From JANQOH01 sp965242575 (GTDB lineage Bacteria; Pseudomonadota; Alphaproteobacteria; UBA7887), in the NCBI GenBank assembly GCA_965242575.1, contig OZ251461.1, forward strand, positions 434,001 through 498,000: a stretch of 64,000 nucleotides of DNA. Reading direction: 5' to 3'. Positions 23,657 to 32,211 of this stretch are shown piece by piece. The notes under the pieces are model-generated. The model was not told where the DNA came from. It did not search any database and was given only the letters and a program-made list of their open reading frames with translations. Within the stretch, counting starts at the first letter, position 1. Every line of letters begins with the position of its first letter. Made by a program: the position numbers and the translations under genes.

Positions 23657-26317
23657 GTGCAGCTCAAACCCTACCAGGCCGAAACGCTGGAAAGCCTGCG
23701 CCGATTCCTCGAGGAGGCGCGCATCGCCGGCCCGGCGGCGGCCTACGCGGCGGCGGTGGGCGCGCCCGAACGCGCGGCGCGGCTCGGCCGGCTCGCCGGC
23801 GCCTACAGGCCGCTCGAGGGACTGCCGGACACGCCGCACGTCTGCCTCCGCCTGCCCACCGGCGGCGGCAAGACCCTCCTCGCCGCGCACGCCATCGCCG
23901 TGGCGCGCAAGGCGTGGATCGAGAAGGAATACCCGCTGGTCCTCTGGCTCGCGCCCACCAATATCATCCGCCGGCAGACGGCGGAGGCGCTCAAGAACCC
24001 CCGCCACCCCTACCGGCGCGCGCTCGACGCGGCGTTCGACGGGCGGACCCGCGTGCTCGACATCGCCGACTTCGCGCAGCTGCGCCCGCACGACGTGCGC
24101 AGCCGCTGCTGCGTCGTCGTCGGGACCATCCAGACCCTGCGCGTCAAGAACACCGAAGGCCGCAAGGTCTATGCCCACCACGAGGACCTGGAGCCGCATT
24201 TCGCCGCGCTGGCGCATCCGCCGCCCGGCCTGGCGCGGCTGGAGGACGGCGGACTCGAATACTCCTTCGCCAACCTGCTCTGCCTCCACCGCCCGCTGAT
24301 GATCGTGGACGAGGCGCATAACGCCGTCACCGGCCTGACGCGCGAAATGCAGAGGCGCGTGAACCCGTGCGCCGTCGTCGAATTCACGGCGACTCCGCGC
24401 CGGGTGTCGAACATTCTCGACAGCGTCTCCGCCCGCGCGCTGAAGCGCGAGGCGATGATCAAACTGCCCATCGCGCTCGCCGAGCACCAGGACTGGCGCA
24501 GCGCCGTCGCCGGCGCCGTGGCGCGCCGCGCCGCCCTCGCGAAGGCGGCGGCGGCGGACCGCGACTACATCCGCCCCGTCGCCCTGTTCCAGGCCCAGCC
24601 CAAAAACCGCGAGGTCACGGTCGAGGTCCTCAAGCGGCACCTGATCGACGTCGAGCGCGTCCCCGCACATCGCATCGCCGTCGCCACCGGCGACCAGCGC
24701 GAGCTGGACGGGATCGACCTGTTCGACCCCGCCTGCCCCATCGAGCACGTCGTCACCGTCCGGGCGTTGAAGGAGGGGTGGGATTGTTCCTTCGCCTACG
24801 TCTTCTGCACCGTGGACCGCGTCCGCGCGGCGGCGGACGTGGAGCAGCTGCTCGGCCGGGTGCTGCGGATGCCCTACGCCAGCCGCCGCGCCGGCGCCGA
24901 CCTGAACAAGGCGTGGGCCTTCGCCTGCGAACCCGATTTCGGCGCCGCGGCGCGCGACTTGGCGGACAAACTGGTGGCGATGGGCTTCGCGGACGACGAG
25001 GCTGAGGACAATATCGAGCTGGCGCAACCGCCGCTCGACGAGGACGACTCGCTGTTCGCGCCGGGCGCGGCGGCGGCGCCCGCGTTCCGCTACGTCATCG
25101 CCGCGCCGCCGGACCTCGCCGGGCTCAAGGAAAGCCTGCCCGACCGCGCGTCGGCGCGCGACGCCGGCGGCGGCAAGGTGGAGATCGCCCTCGCCGGGTG
25201 GCCGGGCGAGGCGCTGGAGAAGGCGGTGGCCCGGCGCCTGCCCGCCGCCGAGCGCCGGCGTTTCGCCCGCGCCGCCGCCGCGTTCCGCCGGACGGAGGCG
25301 CACGGATTCTCGCCCGCCGCGCGCGGCGAGGTCTTCGCGGTCCCGGCGTTGGTCGTCGAGGTCCAGGGCGCGCTCGAACTCGCCGACCCCGACGTCCTTC
25401 TGGAGGACCGCGAATGGTCGCTCGCCGACCGCCCCTTCCGCCTCGGTGCGGCCGAATTCGCGATCCGCGAGACCGCGCACGGCTTTCTCGTCGATCTCGG
25501 CGGCAAGGGAGAGATCGAATACCGGCATACCGGCGAGGAGGCCGCCTTGCCGCTCGACCTCGAGGTGGAGGGCTGGACGGCGGAGGCGCTGGCGGGGTGG
25601 CTCGACCGCGAGGCGCGCGCCATCGATCTGGGGCAGGGCGACCTGCTGGCGTGGCTGTCCCGCCTCGTCCACCATCTGACGGCGGAGCGCGGCATAAGCG
25701 TTTCCGCGCTCATGCGCTGCAAGTTCCTTCTCGCCCGCGCGGTGCGCGCGCGCCTCGACGCCATCCGCGCCGAGGAGCGGAAGGCGGCCTACCAGGGCGC
25801 GTTGTTCGCGCCGGGCGCGCGGCCGGACGTGTCGTTCGACGCCGCGCTGGCGTTCCGGCTCCGCGACGGCGCCTATCGCGGCGAGAAGCGCTACCGCGGC
25901 CCCTGGCGGCCGTCCCGGCATTTCCTCGGCCCGGAGCAAGTCCCCGCCTTCGGCGGCCCCGAGGACGGCGGCGACGAAGGCGAGGAATTCCGCTGCGCCC
26001 AGGCCATCGACTCGCTGTCCGAGGTCGAATACTGGATCCGCAACGTAGCCCGCCACCCGGCGTCGTTCCGTCTCCCGCTCGCCTCCGGCTGGTTTTACCC
26101 CGATTTCGTCGCGCGACTGAAGGACGGGCGCACCCTGGTCGTGGAATACAAGGGCGCGCATCTTCTGAAGACCCCGGAAACCCTCGAAAAGCGCGCCATC
26201 GGCGAGGTGTGGGCGCGCCGGAGCACGGGCCGAGGCCTGTTCGCCCTCGCGGTGAAGCGGGACGCGACCGACAAGGACCCGCGCGCGCAGCTGCTGGCGA
26301 AGATCGGCGCGGGGTGA
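23657..26317 (+). CDS. res: Type III restriction endonuclease subunit (Res)
   Basis: 886 residues starting with GTG two bases after mod. Superfamily 2 helicase: LPTGGGKTLLAAHAIA (Walker A, near residue 67), LAPTNIIRRQT, IVDEAHNAV (DEAH, residue 218), EFTATPRR, and in the second lobe VRALKEGWDCSFAYVFCT and QLLGRVLRMP. The C-terminus has a PD-(D/E)XK nuclease with FYPDFVARLKDG and LVVEYKGAHL (Asp near 815, Glu-x-Lys near 831). Res and Mod assemble into the ATP-dependent restriction complex, which needs two inversely oriented sites. The gene looks intact and is host-like in composition. Confidence 0.93.
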   Translation: MQLKPYQAETLESLRRFLEEARIAGPAAAYAAAVGAPERAARLGRLAGAYRPLEGLPDTPHVCLRLPTGGGKTLLAAHAIAVARKAWIEKEYPLVLWLAPTNIIRRQTAEALKNPRHPYRRALDAAFDGRTRVLDIADFAQLRPHDVRSRCCVVVGTIQTLRVKNTEGRKVYAHHEDLEPHFAALAHPPPGLARLEDGGLEYSFANLLCLHRPLMIVDEAHNAVTGLTREMQRRVNPCAVVEFTATPRRVSNILDSVSARALKREAMIKLPIALAEHQDWRSAVAGAVARRAALAKAAAADRDYIRPVALFQAQPKNREVTVEVLKRHLIDVERVPAHRIAVATGDQRELDGIDLFDPACPIEHVVTVRALKEGWDCSFAYVFCTVDRVRAAADVEQLLGRVLRMPYASRRAGADLNKAWAFACEPDFGAAARDLADKLVAMGFADDEAEDNIELAQPPLDEDDSLFAPGAAAAPAFRYVIAAPPDLAGLKESLPDRASARDAGGGKVEIALAGWPGEALEKAVARRLPAAERRRFARAAAAFRRTEAHGFSPAARGEVFAVPALVVEVQGALELADPDVLLEDREWSLADRPFRLGAAEFAIRETAHGFLVDLGGKGEIEYRHTGEEAALPLDLEVEGWTAEALAGWLDREARAIDLGQGDLLAWLSRLVHHLTAERGISVSALMRCKFLLARAVRARLDAIRAEERKAAYQGALFAPGARPDVSFDAALAFRLRDGAYRGEKRYRGPWRPSRHFLGPEQVPAFGGPEDGGDEGEEFRCAQAIDSLSEVEYWIRNVARHPASFRLPLASGWFYPDFVARLKDGRTLVVEYKGAHLLKTPETLEKRAIGEVWARRSTGRGLFALAVKRDATDKDPRAQLLAKIGAG

Positions 26318-26664
26318 GGCGGCGATGCTCCCGCTCGCCGCCCCATCGCCGAACACGGCGCCGGCATGCTGTCTTGCATGCGTCGTCGGCGGGCCGCCCG
26401 CGACCGGAGGAGCCGGCGGCGGCGCTTGCGATGGCGTCGCCTGCCGGCTGCGGACCGTAGCAAGGAACAATTTCTCCTCCGCCGCGCTTGCCTGCCGGGC
26501 GCCGGCGGCCTATGATGGGATTCTCAAGGTATTCTCGAAGCGGAGGCAGCCTCGGACGCACGGGCGATCTTGTGCGGCGGCGTGTTCCATCGCCTCCGGG
26601 CAGGCGCCCGGGGCATCGTCCGCTTCGGTGTTGAGGCGATGAAGGTGTTCCAGGCAAGGGAGAG
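26318..26664. other. Intergenic region between res and the ATPase operon
   Basis: No gene recognised in 347 bases; open frames here are low-complexity. A ribosome site (AAGGGAGAG) precedes the ATG at 26665. Nothing resembling an RNA gene or repeat was seen. Confidence 0.4.
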
Positions 26665-28227
26665 ATGGGTATGAATTCACTCGGAGACGACAACTCGCGC
26701 GATGGACGGCTTTCCGGCCGTTCCGAAGTACGTATCGCGGTAGAGAACCTGGGGCCCATCCGGGAGGGGGCTATCGACCTTCGTCCCCTGACCGTCTTTG
26801 TTGGTCCCAGCAATACCGGGAAGACATATTTCGCCGTGTCGATCTACTCAATGCACCGGGTTTTCAGCGGTTTCGCACGATTCCCGGTCGTCATGGACCA
26901 CTACCTTTATTCCGTGTACGGTGATCGATCCATCCCCGGTGACGAGTATCGGACGGTCGTGAAAAAATTGAGGGATAACCGACGGCCGTTTCGCTTTTCC
27001 GACATGCCCGAAAGCGTGCGCGTCGCCGCAAGGGAGGCCCTTGACTATCCGGGTTTTCTGGCGGCGCAATTGGGAAACGAGCTGGAGCGCTGCTTCGACG
27101 TTGAAAGGGCGGGCAGCCTGATTCGCGCGTCGTTGAAACCGATTGACGCAAAATTGTCTCTGCAAGTTGGCGATGGCGAACGAAGGGATTGGTCGTTGCG
27201 TATGGCGATATCCGGTTCGGATATCGATTCGAGCGGGCATATAGACGACATGGTCTTGCTTAGGGATAAACCCGCTGCCGTAGGTAATTTCCCGCTAGGG
27301 AGGGAGCATGGGGGAGACGATCATGTGGCGGGCGAGTTGTTCGATATCATGGAAACGCTTGTCTATTCCATGCCAGAAACGCAATCGGGCGTCCATTATT
27401 TTCCGGCCGACCGAAGCAGCGTCATACATAACCACCGGGTCATCGCGAGCTCGCTTATCAAGCGCGCAACTCGCGGCGGTCTGGATCGATTCCCCGAATT
27501 CCCAACGCTTGCCGGCGTGATGGCGGACTTCATGGAGCAGCTCGTTCTTCACGACGAACCGGAATTGGGGCGCCGGCCACGGCGCCGCTACGGTTTGCGC
27601 CGGGAGCCGGCGGAATATATGGGCGGCATCGCCGACGTTCTCGAGCGGGAGACTCTTGGAGGACGAATACAAACCGTAAGAGGCGCCGCGGGCGGATACC
27701 CCGAATTCGTTTATTGTCCGGAAGGAACGAAGCAGAAAATTCGCTTGAACCGCGCGTCGTCCATGGTGTCGGAACTGGCGTCCCTGGTGCTGTTGATGCG
27801 AAGCGTCGTCGCCCGAGGCGATACCGTCATCATCGACGAGCCGGAAGCGCATTTGCACCCGGCGGCGCAAACGGAGATGGCGAAGGCGTTGACCCGCCTG
27901 GTTCGCGGCGGCGTTCGCGTGATCGTCACCACGCACAGCGATTGGCTGCTTCAGGAACTCGGCAATGCGATGCGCGAGGGCGAATTGGCGGAGCGCGCCG
28001 GCGAGACGCCGCCCGCGCACGCCTTGCGACCGGGCGACGTCGGCGTATGGTTGTTCGAGAGTGCCGGAAAGGGCGGGGGATCGTCCGTTCGGGAAATTCC
28101 GTTCGATCGCGTCGAAGGCGTCGAACCGCCCGATTACGAGGACGTCGCCGAACAACTCTACAACCGTTCGGCGGACTTGCAGAACAGACTCGAGGAGGCG
28201 ACCGATCGCCGAAGCCGACGGTCATGA
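26665..28227 (+). CDS. OLD/AAA-type ATPase of a two-gene putative defence module
   Basis: 520 residues of the ABC/OLD-like ATPase group seen in Abi, Septu, Gabija and PARIS-type systems. ENLGPIREGAIDLRPLTVFVGPSNTGKTYF gives the first strands and Walker A near 47-55; after a long helical insertion come SSMVSELASLVLLM (signature-like), TVIIDEPEAHLHP (Walker B near 386-399) and VIVTTHSDWLLQEL (H-switch near 422). No TOPRIM or other C-terminal nuclease is seen in this protein. The next gene starts at an ATG overlapping its stop and encodes a nuclease-like protein, so the pair is probably ATPase sensor plus nuclease effector. Composition is slightly lower in GC. The system type is not recognised. 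Confidence 0.75.
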   Translation: MGMNSLGDDNSRDGRLSGRSEVRIAVENLGPIREGAIDLRPLTVFVGPSNTGKTYFAVSIYSMHRVFSGFARFPVVMDHYLYSVYGDRSIPGDEYRTVVKKLRDNRRPFRFSDMPESVRVAAREALDYPGFLAAQLGNELERCFDVERAGSLIRASLKPIDAKLSLQVGDGERRDWSLRMAISGSDIDSSGHIDDMVLLRDKPAAVGNFPLGREHGGDDHVAGELFDIMETLVYSMPETQSGVHYFPADRSSVIHNHRVIASSLIKRATRGGLDRFPEFPTLAGVMADFMEQLVLHDEPELGRRPRRRYGLRREPAEYMGGIADVLERETLGGRIQTVRGAAGGYPEFVYCPEGTKQKIRLNRASSMVSELASLVLLMRSVVARGDTVIIDEPEAHLHPAAQTEMAKALTRLVRGGVRVIVTTHSDWLLQELGNAMREGELAERAGETPPAHALRPGDVGVWLFESAGKGGGSSVREIPFDRVEGVEPPDYEDVAEQLYNRSADLQNRLEEATDRRSRRS

Positions 28228-28700
28228 GCGCCGCGTTGGATCGCATTCGAGAGAAGGCGGACGACGATCATTGCTGCGAGTCATGCAACCGCGATGGCTG
28301 TCGGGTCGATCTGAACAGCGCGCCAAGCCCGCGCCTCATCGTGGACGCGGACAGCGCCTTTCCTGCGCGCGGGGTGAAGGGCCCGCGTTGCGATTTCATC
28401 CTGTTCCTGTCGCGCGGCGGCGGAGTACTGACCGTGGCGCCCATCGAGCTCAAGAGCGGCGGTGTCGACGCGTCGAAAGCGGTGGCTCAATTACGGGCCG
28501 GGGCGGCGTTCGCCGATCGCTTGTCGCAGGGCGAGGATGACGCCGATTGCCAGCCTATCTTGTTTCACGGTAAGAAGATTCACCGAAGGCAGCGGGCTGT
28601 TCTGGCGCAAGAGAAGGTGAATTTTCGCGGTCGCAAGCTGACCGTCAAGACCGCGCGCTGCGGCCGACCCGGGAATTTGGCGAGTGTCTTGGAGGCTTGA
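28224..28700 (+). CDS. Putative PD-(D/E)XK-type nuclease partner of the ATPase
   Basis: 158 residues, ATG overlapping the ATPase stop. The core RCDFILFLSRGGG and TVAPIELKSGG has the spacing of a PD-(D/E)XK nuclease: Asp57, then Glu75-x-Lys77, followed by a helix (ASKAVAQLRAGAAFAD). An N-terminal cysteine cluster (HCCESCNRDGC) may bind metal. The C-terminus is basic (IHRRQRAVLAQEKVNFRGRK). I do not recognise the family by name; the nuclease role is inferred from motif spacing and from pairing with the ATPase. Confidence 0.55.
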   Translation: MSAALDRIREKADDDHCCESCNRDGCRVDLNSAPSPRLIVDADSAFPARGVKGPRCDFILFLSRGGGVLTVAPIELKSGGVDASKAVAQLRAGAAFADRLSQGEDDADCQPILFHGKKIHRRQRAVLAQEKVNFRGRKLTVKTARCGRPGNLASVLEA

Positions 28701-28765
28701 ACATCGGCTATCGCGGCGCGAGCCTCGCGGCGATGAAGGAATTCCGCCCCGGCGAACGCCGGCGG

Positions 28766-29296
28766 TCAGGCCGGGCGCCAGGCCGGGAGGCGCGCCATCG
28801 CCAAGCGGTAGGGAGTCAGCATGACGGCGGCCATCGCCAGTTTCACCGCGTAGTCGCCAACGGCCCACGTCACCCAGGGCAGCCCGGTGAAGGCGAAGGC
28901 GAGGGCGAAGAACAACGCCGTGTCGAACGCCATCGACGTAACCGACGAGACGAGCGGCGCGCGCCACCAGGCGAGGCGGCGCATGCGGTCGAAGACCCAC
29001 ACGTCGAGCATTTGCGACGCCAGGAACGCCGCGCCCGAGGCGAAGGCGATGCGCGCGTCGGCGAGGACGACGGAGGCGAGGACGCCGAACGCGAAACCCG
29101 CCAGCACGACGGCGCGCGCGTTCGCCGGGCCGAGGGCGCGGTTGGTCAGGTCGGTGACGAGGAACGCCAGCGGATAGGTGAAGGCGCCCCAGGTCAGCCA
29201 GTCGTTTATCGGGAAGCCGACGGCGAGGTTGGAGGCCGCGACGACGGCGACCATCGCCAGCGCCGGCGGCCCGAGCCGCCGGATCGCGCCGCCCAT
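28766..29296 (-). CDS. yhhQ: Queuosine precursor transporter (YhhQ/VUT family)
   Basis: 176 residues with about six transmembrane helices. Members of this family import queuine or preQ precursors for tRNA modification. Visible features: FPINDWLTWGAFTYPLAFLVTDLTNR near the start (the conserved TYP..FL.TDL.N), QMLDVWVFDRMR, and WWRAPLVSSVTSMAFDT. It lies 7 bases downstream of the ribosomal L28 gene on the same strand, a likely cotranscript. The ATG at 29296 was chosen because upstream codons are low-complexity. Confidence 0.88.
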   Translation of the reverse strand: MGGAIRRLGPPALAMVAVVAASNLAVGFPINDWLTWGAFTYPLAFLVTDLTNRALGPANARAVVLAGFAFGVLASVVLADARIAFASGAAFLASQMLDVWVFDRMRRLAWWRAPLVSSVTSMAFDTALFFALAFAFTGLPWVTWAVGDYAVKLAMAAVMLTPYRLAMARLPAWRPA

Positions 29297-29303
29297 GCAG
29301 GGG

Positions 29304-29594
29304 TTATCCCGCCCGCGCGGCGGCCTTGCGGACGCGCGCGCGGAGGCGGCGCGCGAACGGCGTGAGCTCCTTCGCGCCGGCCTTGTCGAGCCAAGCGTCG
29401 AGGCCGCCGCGATGCTCGATCGACCGCAGGGTGGCGGCGGCGAGGCGCAGCCGCACCCGGGCGGCGAGCGCGTCGCTGTAGAGCGAACAGACCTGGAGGT
29501 TCGGCTGGAAGCGCCGCGGCGTCCGGTTGTGCGCATGGCTCACATGCATGCCGCGCAGCGCGCCGGTCCCGGTCAATTGGCACCGTCGGGACAT
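29304..29594 (-). CDS. rpmB: 50S ribosomal protein L28
   Basis: 96 residues. MSRRCQLTGTGALRGMHVSHAHNRTPRRFQPNLQ is the standard alphaproteobacterial L28 start (the CQLTGK region, then VSHAHNRTKRRF), followed by VRLRLAAATLRSIEHRGGLDAWL and a basic tail. It is a structural component of the large ribosomal subunit. It is transcribed with yhhQ just downstream. Confidence 0.96.
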   Translation of the reverse strand: MSRRCQLTGTGALRGMHVSHAHNRTPRRFQPNLQVCSLYSDALAARVRLRLAAATLRSIEHRGGLDAWLDKAGAKELTPFARRLRARVRKAAARAG

Positions 29595-29731
29595 CCGTCC
29601 TCACTCCCGTTCGCTGGGTCGCCTCGATGGATCGCGCCGGCGCGCGACGGGCGCATTCTGGCGCCCCGCCCCGCCCCGGTCAAGCGCGCCGCCGAGGGGC
29701 TATACTGCCCCGGCCGCCGGAGGACCGCCCC

Positions 29732-29884
29732 ATGAAGTCCCGCCTGCCCCGGCGCCGCCGCCCGCGCCGGCCCAACCCGCTGGCGCGGGCGCTCCGCGCG
29801 CCGGGCTCGCCCTTCGTCAGGCGCGTGCGCCGCGACCGCACCCGCTACGCGCGCAAGCCCAAGCACCCCGCCCCGCCGGAGTGA
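29732..29884 (+). CDS. Small basic protein, possible ArfA-like ribosome-rescue factor
   Basis: 50 residues with a good GGAGGA ribosome site (spacing about 8). Pattern NPLARALRAPGSPFVRRV then RYARKPKHP resembles the ArfA plan (N..ALL.dp.FR.RV....Y.RK.KH), a short basic protein that helps release ribosomes stalled on non-stop mRNA. E. coli ArfA is 72 residues, so this is shorter and similarity is only pattern-level. It is divergent from rpmB. Translation is likely; function tentative. Confidence 0.5.
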   Translation: MKSRLPRRRRPRRPNPLARALRAPGSPFVRRVRRDRTRYARKPKHPAPPE

Positions 29885-29914
29885 CGGCGGCGCTCCGCGA
29901 CGGGAACGGCCGGG

Positions 29915-30532
29915 CTATCGTCCAGACGGTTTCGGCGCGTCGAACGCCGCCGCCGCATCGACGGCGAACCCCTCCAGCAGCCGCGACCGCGCGACCTCTC
30001 CGCGCGCGAAGACGCCATGCTCGACGTAGCGGCCGCCCTCGAGCGCGAGCGCCGTAATCGTTTCGTCGCGCGGGTCCAGGATCCAGTATTCCGGAATTCC
30101 CGCCTCGGCGTAGTCCGCGCGCTTTTCGACCAAGTCGCGCCCGGGGTCGTCGGGACTGACGACCTCCGCCACCAGGTCGGCGCCCGTCCAGAACCTGTCG
30201 CGGCAGCGGGGGTCCGCCCGGTCGCGCAGCGCCAGGACGTCGGGCTCGCGGAACTTGCCGCCGCGCAGGCGCAGCCGCGGCGCGGCGGCCATCGCGACCC
30301 CGCCGCGCGGGGCGATCCAGTCGTGGAGCAGGCGGTAGAGGAACAGCAGAACGGCCTGGTGCGTGAAGGTGGGCATGGGCAATTCCCGCAAATGCCCGTC
30401 CGTGAACTCGACGAGGCGCCCGCCGCGGTCGGTAAACCGCAAGTAGTCCTCGTCGCTCCACGCGCCCTGGGGCGGCAGCGCGTCGCGCAGAAGGGCGGCC
30501 AGATCGGCGCCCGCGGATTCGGCGGCGGTCAT
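29915..30532 (-). CDS. Uma2 family endonuclease-like protein (DUF820)
   Basis: 205 residues of the Uma2/DUF820 family, predicted PD-(D/E)XK-type proteins abundant in some genomes. Typical features are LVEFTDGHLRELPMPT, KFREPDVLALRDRA, ADLVAEVVSPDDPGRDLVEKRADYAEAGIPEYWILDP. The Asp in EPDVL, the Glu in LVAEVV and Lys in VEKRADY match the expected catalytic set. Function in vivo is unknown. The ATG at 30532 is preferred to upstream ones. No transposon context. Confidence 0.88.
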   Translation of the reverse strand: MTAAESAGADLAALLRDALPPQGAWSDEDYLRFTDRGGRLVEFTDGHLRELPMPTFTHQAVLLFLYRLLHDWIAPRGGVAMAAAPRLRLRGGKFREPDVLALRDRADPRCRDRFWTGADLVAEVVSPDDPGRDLVEKRADYAEAGIPEYWILDPRDETITALALEGGRYVEHGVFARGEVARSRLLEGFAVDAAAAFDAPKPSGR

Positions 30533-30599
30533 GGCGCCCATCATACACGCCGATTCCGCCGCGTTGACGGGCGCGGCGCGGGCGGCGCAGAATGCCGGA

Positions 30600-30914
30600 A
30601 TGCCCCGGAGCCACCACGACATGGGCGGCCTGCCCGCCGGCGCGGTCGCCGCGGTCGAACACGACTATGAGCCGTGGGAGAAGCGCGTCGACGCGCTGAT
30701 GTCGCTCCTGGTCCGCGACAGGAAGATCATGCGGGTGGACGAATTGCGGCGCGGCATCGAGGCGCTGGCGCCCGACGCCTATGACAGCCTCTCCTATTAC
30801 GAACGCTGGATCGCCTCCATCGCGGCGATCCTGGTGGAGAAGGGCGTGCTCGACGGGCCCGAGCTGGAGGCCCGCGCCGCAGAGCTGGAGCGCGCCGCCG
30901 GAGGCGCGCCGTGA
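30600..30914 (+). CDS. Nitrile hydratase beta N-terminal-type subunit (thiocyanate hydrolase beta-like)
   Basis: 104 residues. The start (SHHDMGGLPAGAVAAVEHDYEPWEKRVDALMSLL) and SLSYYERWIASIAAILVEKGVL match the helical N-terminal half of nitrile hydratase beta subunit. In thiocyanate hydrolase and toyocamycin nitrile hydratase the beta subunit is split into two small proteins; this corresponds to the first. Its stop overlaps the next start by 4 bases, and a third gene follows likewise, so the three subunits are coupled. No activator gene is adjacent. Confidence 0.75.
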   Translation: MPRSHHDMGGLPAGAVAAVEHDYEPWEKRVDALMSLLVRDRKIMRVDELRRGIEALAPDAYDSLSYYERWIASIAAILVEKGVLDGPELEARAAELERAAGGAP

Positions 30915-31222
30915 CGCCGCGCTTCGCGCCCGGCGCGCGGGTGCGCGTCGCCTTTCGCGACCCGCCGGACTCGCCGCGCAAGCCGCATCTGCGCACGCCG
31001 TGGTACGCGCGCGGCAAACGCGGCGAGATCGAGCGGGTGTGCGGCGCGTTCCGCAATCCCGAGGACCTCGCCTACGGCGGCGGCGGGCTGCCGCGCCGCG
31101 CGCTCTACCGCGTGCGCTTCGCCCAGGCGCATCTGTGGGCGGACTATTCCGGCGCGCCGGGCGATACCGTCGACGTGGAGATTTTCGAGCACTGGCTCGA
31201 GGCGGCGGAGGACGCGCCGTGA
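30911..31222 (+). CDS. Nitrile hydratase beta C-terminal-type subunit (thiocyanate hydrolase alpha-like)
   Basis: 103 residues corresponding to the SH3-like C-terminal half of nitrile hydratase beta: FAPGARVRVAFRDPPDSPRKPHLRTPWYARGKRGEIERVCGAF, then LYRVRFAQAHLWADYSGAPGDTVDVEIFEHWLE. The two Arg residues near PHLRTPWYARG are those that contact the modified cysteines in the family. It overlaps both neighbours by 4 bases. In thiocyanate hydrolase this is the alpha subunit. Confidence 0.8.
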   Translation: MTPRFAPGARVRVAFRDPPDSPRKPHLRTPWYARGKRGEIERVCGAFRNPEDLAYGGGGLPRRALYRVRFAQAHLWADYSGAPGDTVDVEIFEHWLEAAEDAP

Positions 31223-31845
31223 CCGGGCGGCGCCACGTCCACGACCGTTCCCCGCGCCCGCCGTCCCGCCGCCACCGGGCGCTGGCCGCCGCGGTGGAGG
31301 CGCTGCTGGTCGAAAAGGGCGTGCTCACGGCGGAGGAGATGGCGCGGCAGGTCGCGGCGATGGACGCGCGGACTCCGGCGCGCGGGGCGCGCATGGTGGC
31401 GCGGGCGTGGACCGACCCCGGCTACGCGGCGCGGCTGCGCGCCGACGCCGCGGCCGCGGCGGAGGAGCTGGACGTCCCCACCGACGGAACCCCGCTGGTC
31501 GCGGTGGAGAACGCGCCGGACACGCACAACCTCGTCGTCTGCACGCTGTGTTCGTGCTATCCGCGCGCCATCCTCGGCCTGCCGCCGGACTGGTACAAGA
31601 CTTCCGAATACCGGCGGCGCGCGGTCCGCGAGCCGCGCGCGGTGCTGCGCGAGTTCGGCCTCGACCTGCCTGCGGGCGTCGCGGTGCGGGTGCACGATTC
31701 GACCGCCGACATGCGCTATCTCGTGGTTCCCGAACGCCCCGCCGGGACGGAGGGCTGGACCGCCGACCGCCTGGCCCGGCTGGTGACGCGCGACAGCATG
31801 ATCGGCGTGTCCCGCGCCCGCGAGGCCGGAGCGTTGGATAACTGA
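31219..31845 (+). CDS. Nitrile hydratase alpha-type catalytic subunit (thiocyanate hydrolase gamma-like)
   Basis: 208 residues from a GTG overlapping the preceding stop. The metal-binding motif VCTLCSCYP (Cys108, Cys111, Ser112, Cys113) is intact; in this family two of the cysteines are oxidised and bind Co(III) or Fe(III). The VCTLCSC form with Thr is typical of cobalt enzymes and thiocyanate hydrolase. Downstream, PPDWYKTSEYRRRAVREPRAVLREFGLDLP is the usual continuation. With the two small subunits it gives a three-subunit enzyme: nitrile to amide, or thiocyanate to carbonyl sulfide and ammonia. Substrate undecided. Confidence 0.85.
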   Translation: MTGRRHVHDRSPRPPSRRHRALAAAVEALLVEKGVLTAEEMARQVAAMDARTPARGARMVARAWTDPGYAARLRADAAAAAEELDVPTDGTPLVAVENAPDTHNLVVCTLCSCYPRAILGLPPDWYKTSEYRRRAVREPRAVLREFGLDLPAGVAVRVHDSTADMRYLVVPERPAGTEGWTADRLARLVTRDSMIGVSRAREAGALDN

Positions 31846-31864
31846 TTCGCGAGGGGCGGCCTCG

Positions 31865-32101
31865 TCAGGAGTCCGTCGTCGGCGACGGTTCGGCTTTTCG
31901 GCGGCCCATGCCCTCGAACAACCCCTCGATCCGCGCCACGCGATCGCGAACATCGGCAAGATCGGCGCGAATCTCCTTGAGTTCGGCGCGCGTCTCGTTG
32001 CGATGATCGCGCATCTCGCCGCGGAGGTCGCGGTTGGAAATCAGAATCATGCCGGCCAAGGCGACGCCTACGGTGATAATTCCGATCAGTTCCGGGGTCA
32101 T
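31865..32101 (-). CDS. Tiny membrane-anchored coiled-coil protein (family A)
   Basis: 78 residues: transmembrane helix LIGIITVGVALAGMILI, then a charged coiled coil (RAELKEIRADLADVRDRVARIEGLFEGM) and a polar tail. A GGAGG ribosome site precedes the ATG. It belongs to the same paralogous family as the genes at 18343, 18619 and 53163. It converges on the nitrile hydratase-like operon. Confidence 0.7.
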   Translation of the reverse strand: MTPELIGIITVGVALAGMILISNRDLRGEMRDHRNETRAELKEIRADLADVRDRVARIEGLFEGMGRRKAEPSPTTDS

Positions 32102-32211
32102 CCCGCCTCCTTTCGGGTTCGCAGCCGCCGCGGAGTTTACCGCAAGGATCGGCCGGGAGCGACCCCGGAGGACGGAGCGCGCGGCCGGCGGCCGGCGCCC
32201 CCGCGCGCCGG

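Noticed and set aside
26325..26642. Small Ala/Gly/Cys-rich frame between res and the ATPase gene
   Set aside because: Low-complexity, weak ribosome site and no similarity; probably non-coding.
29915..30532. Uma2 protein as part of a defence system
   Set aside because: Uma2/DUF820 genes are common and scattered in many genomes; nothing at this locus links it to defence.
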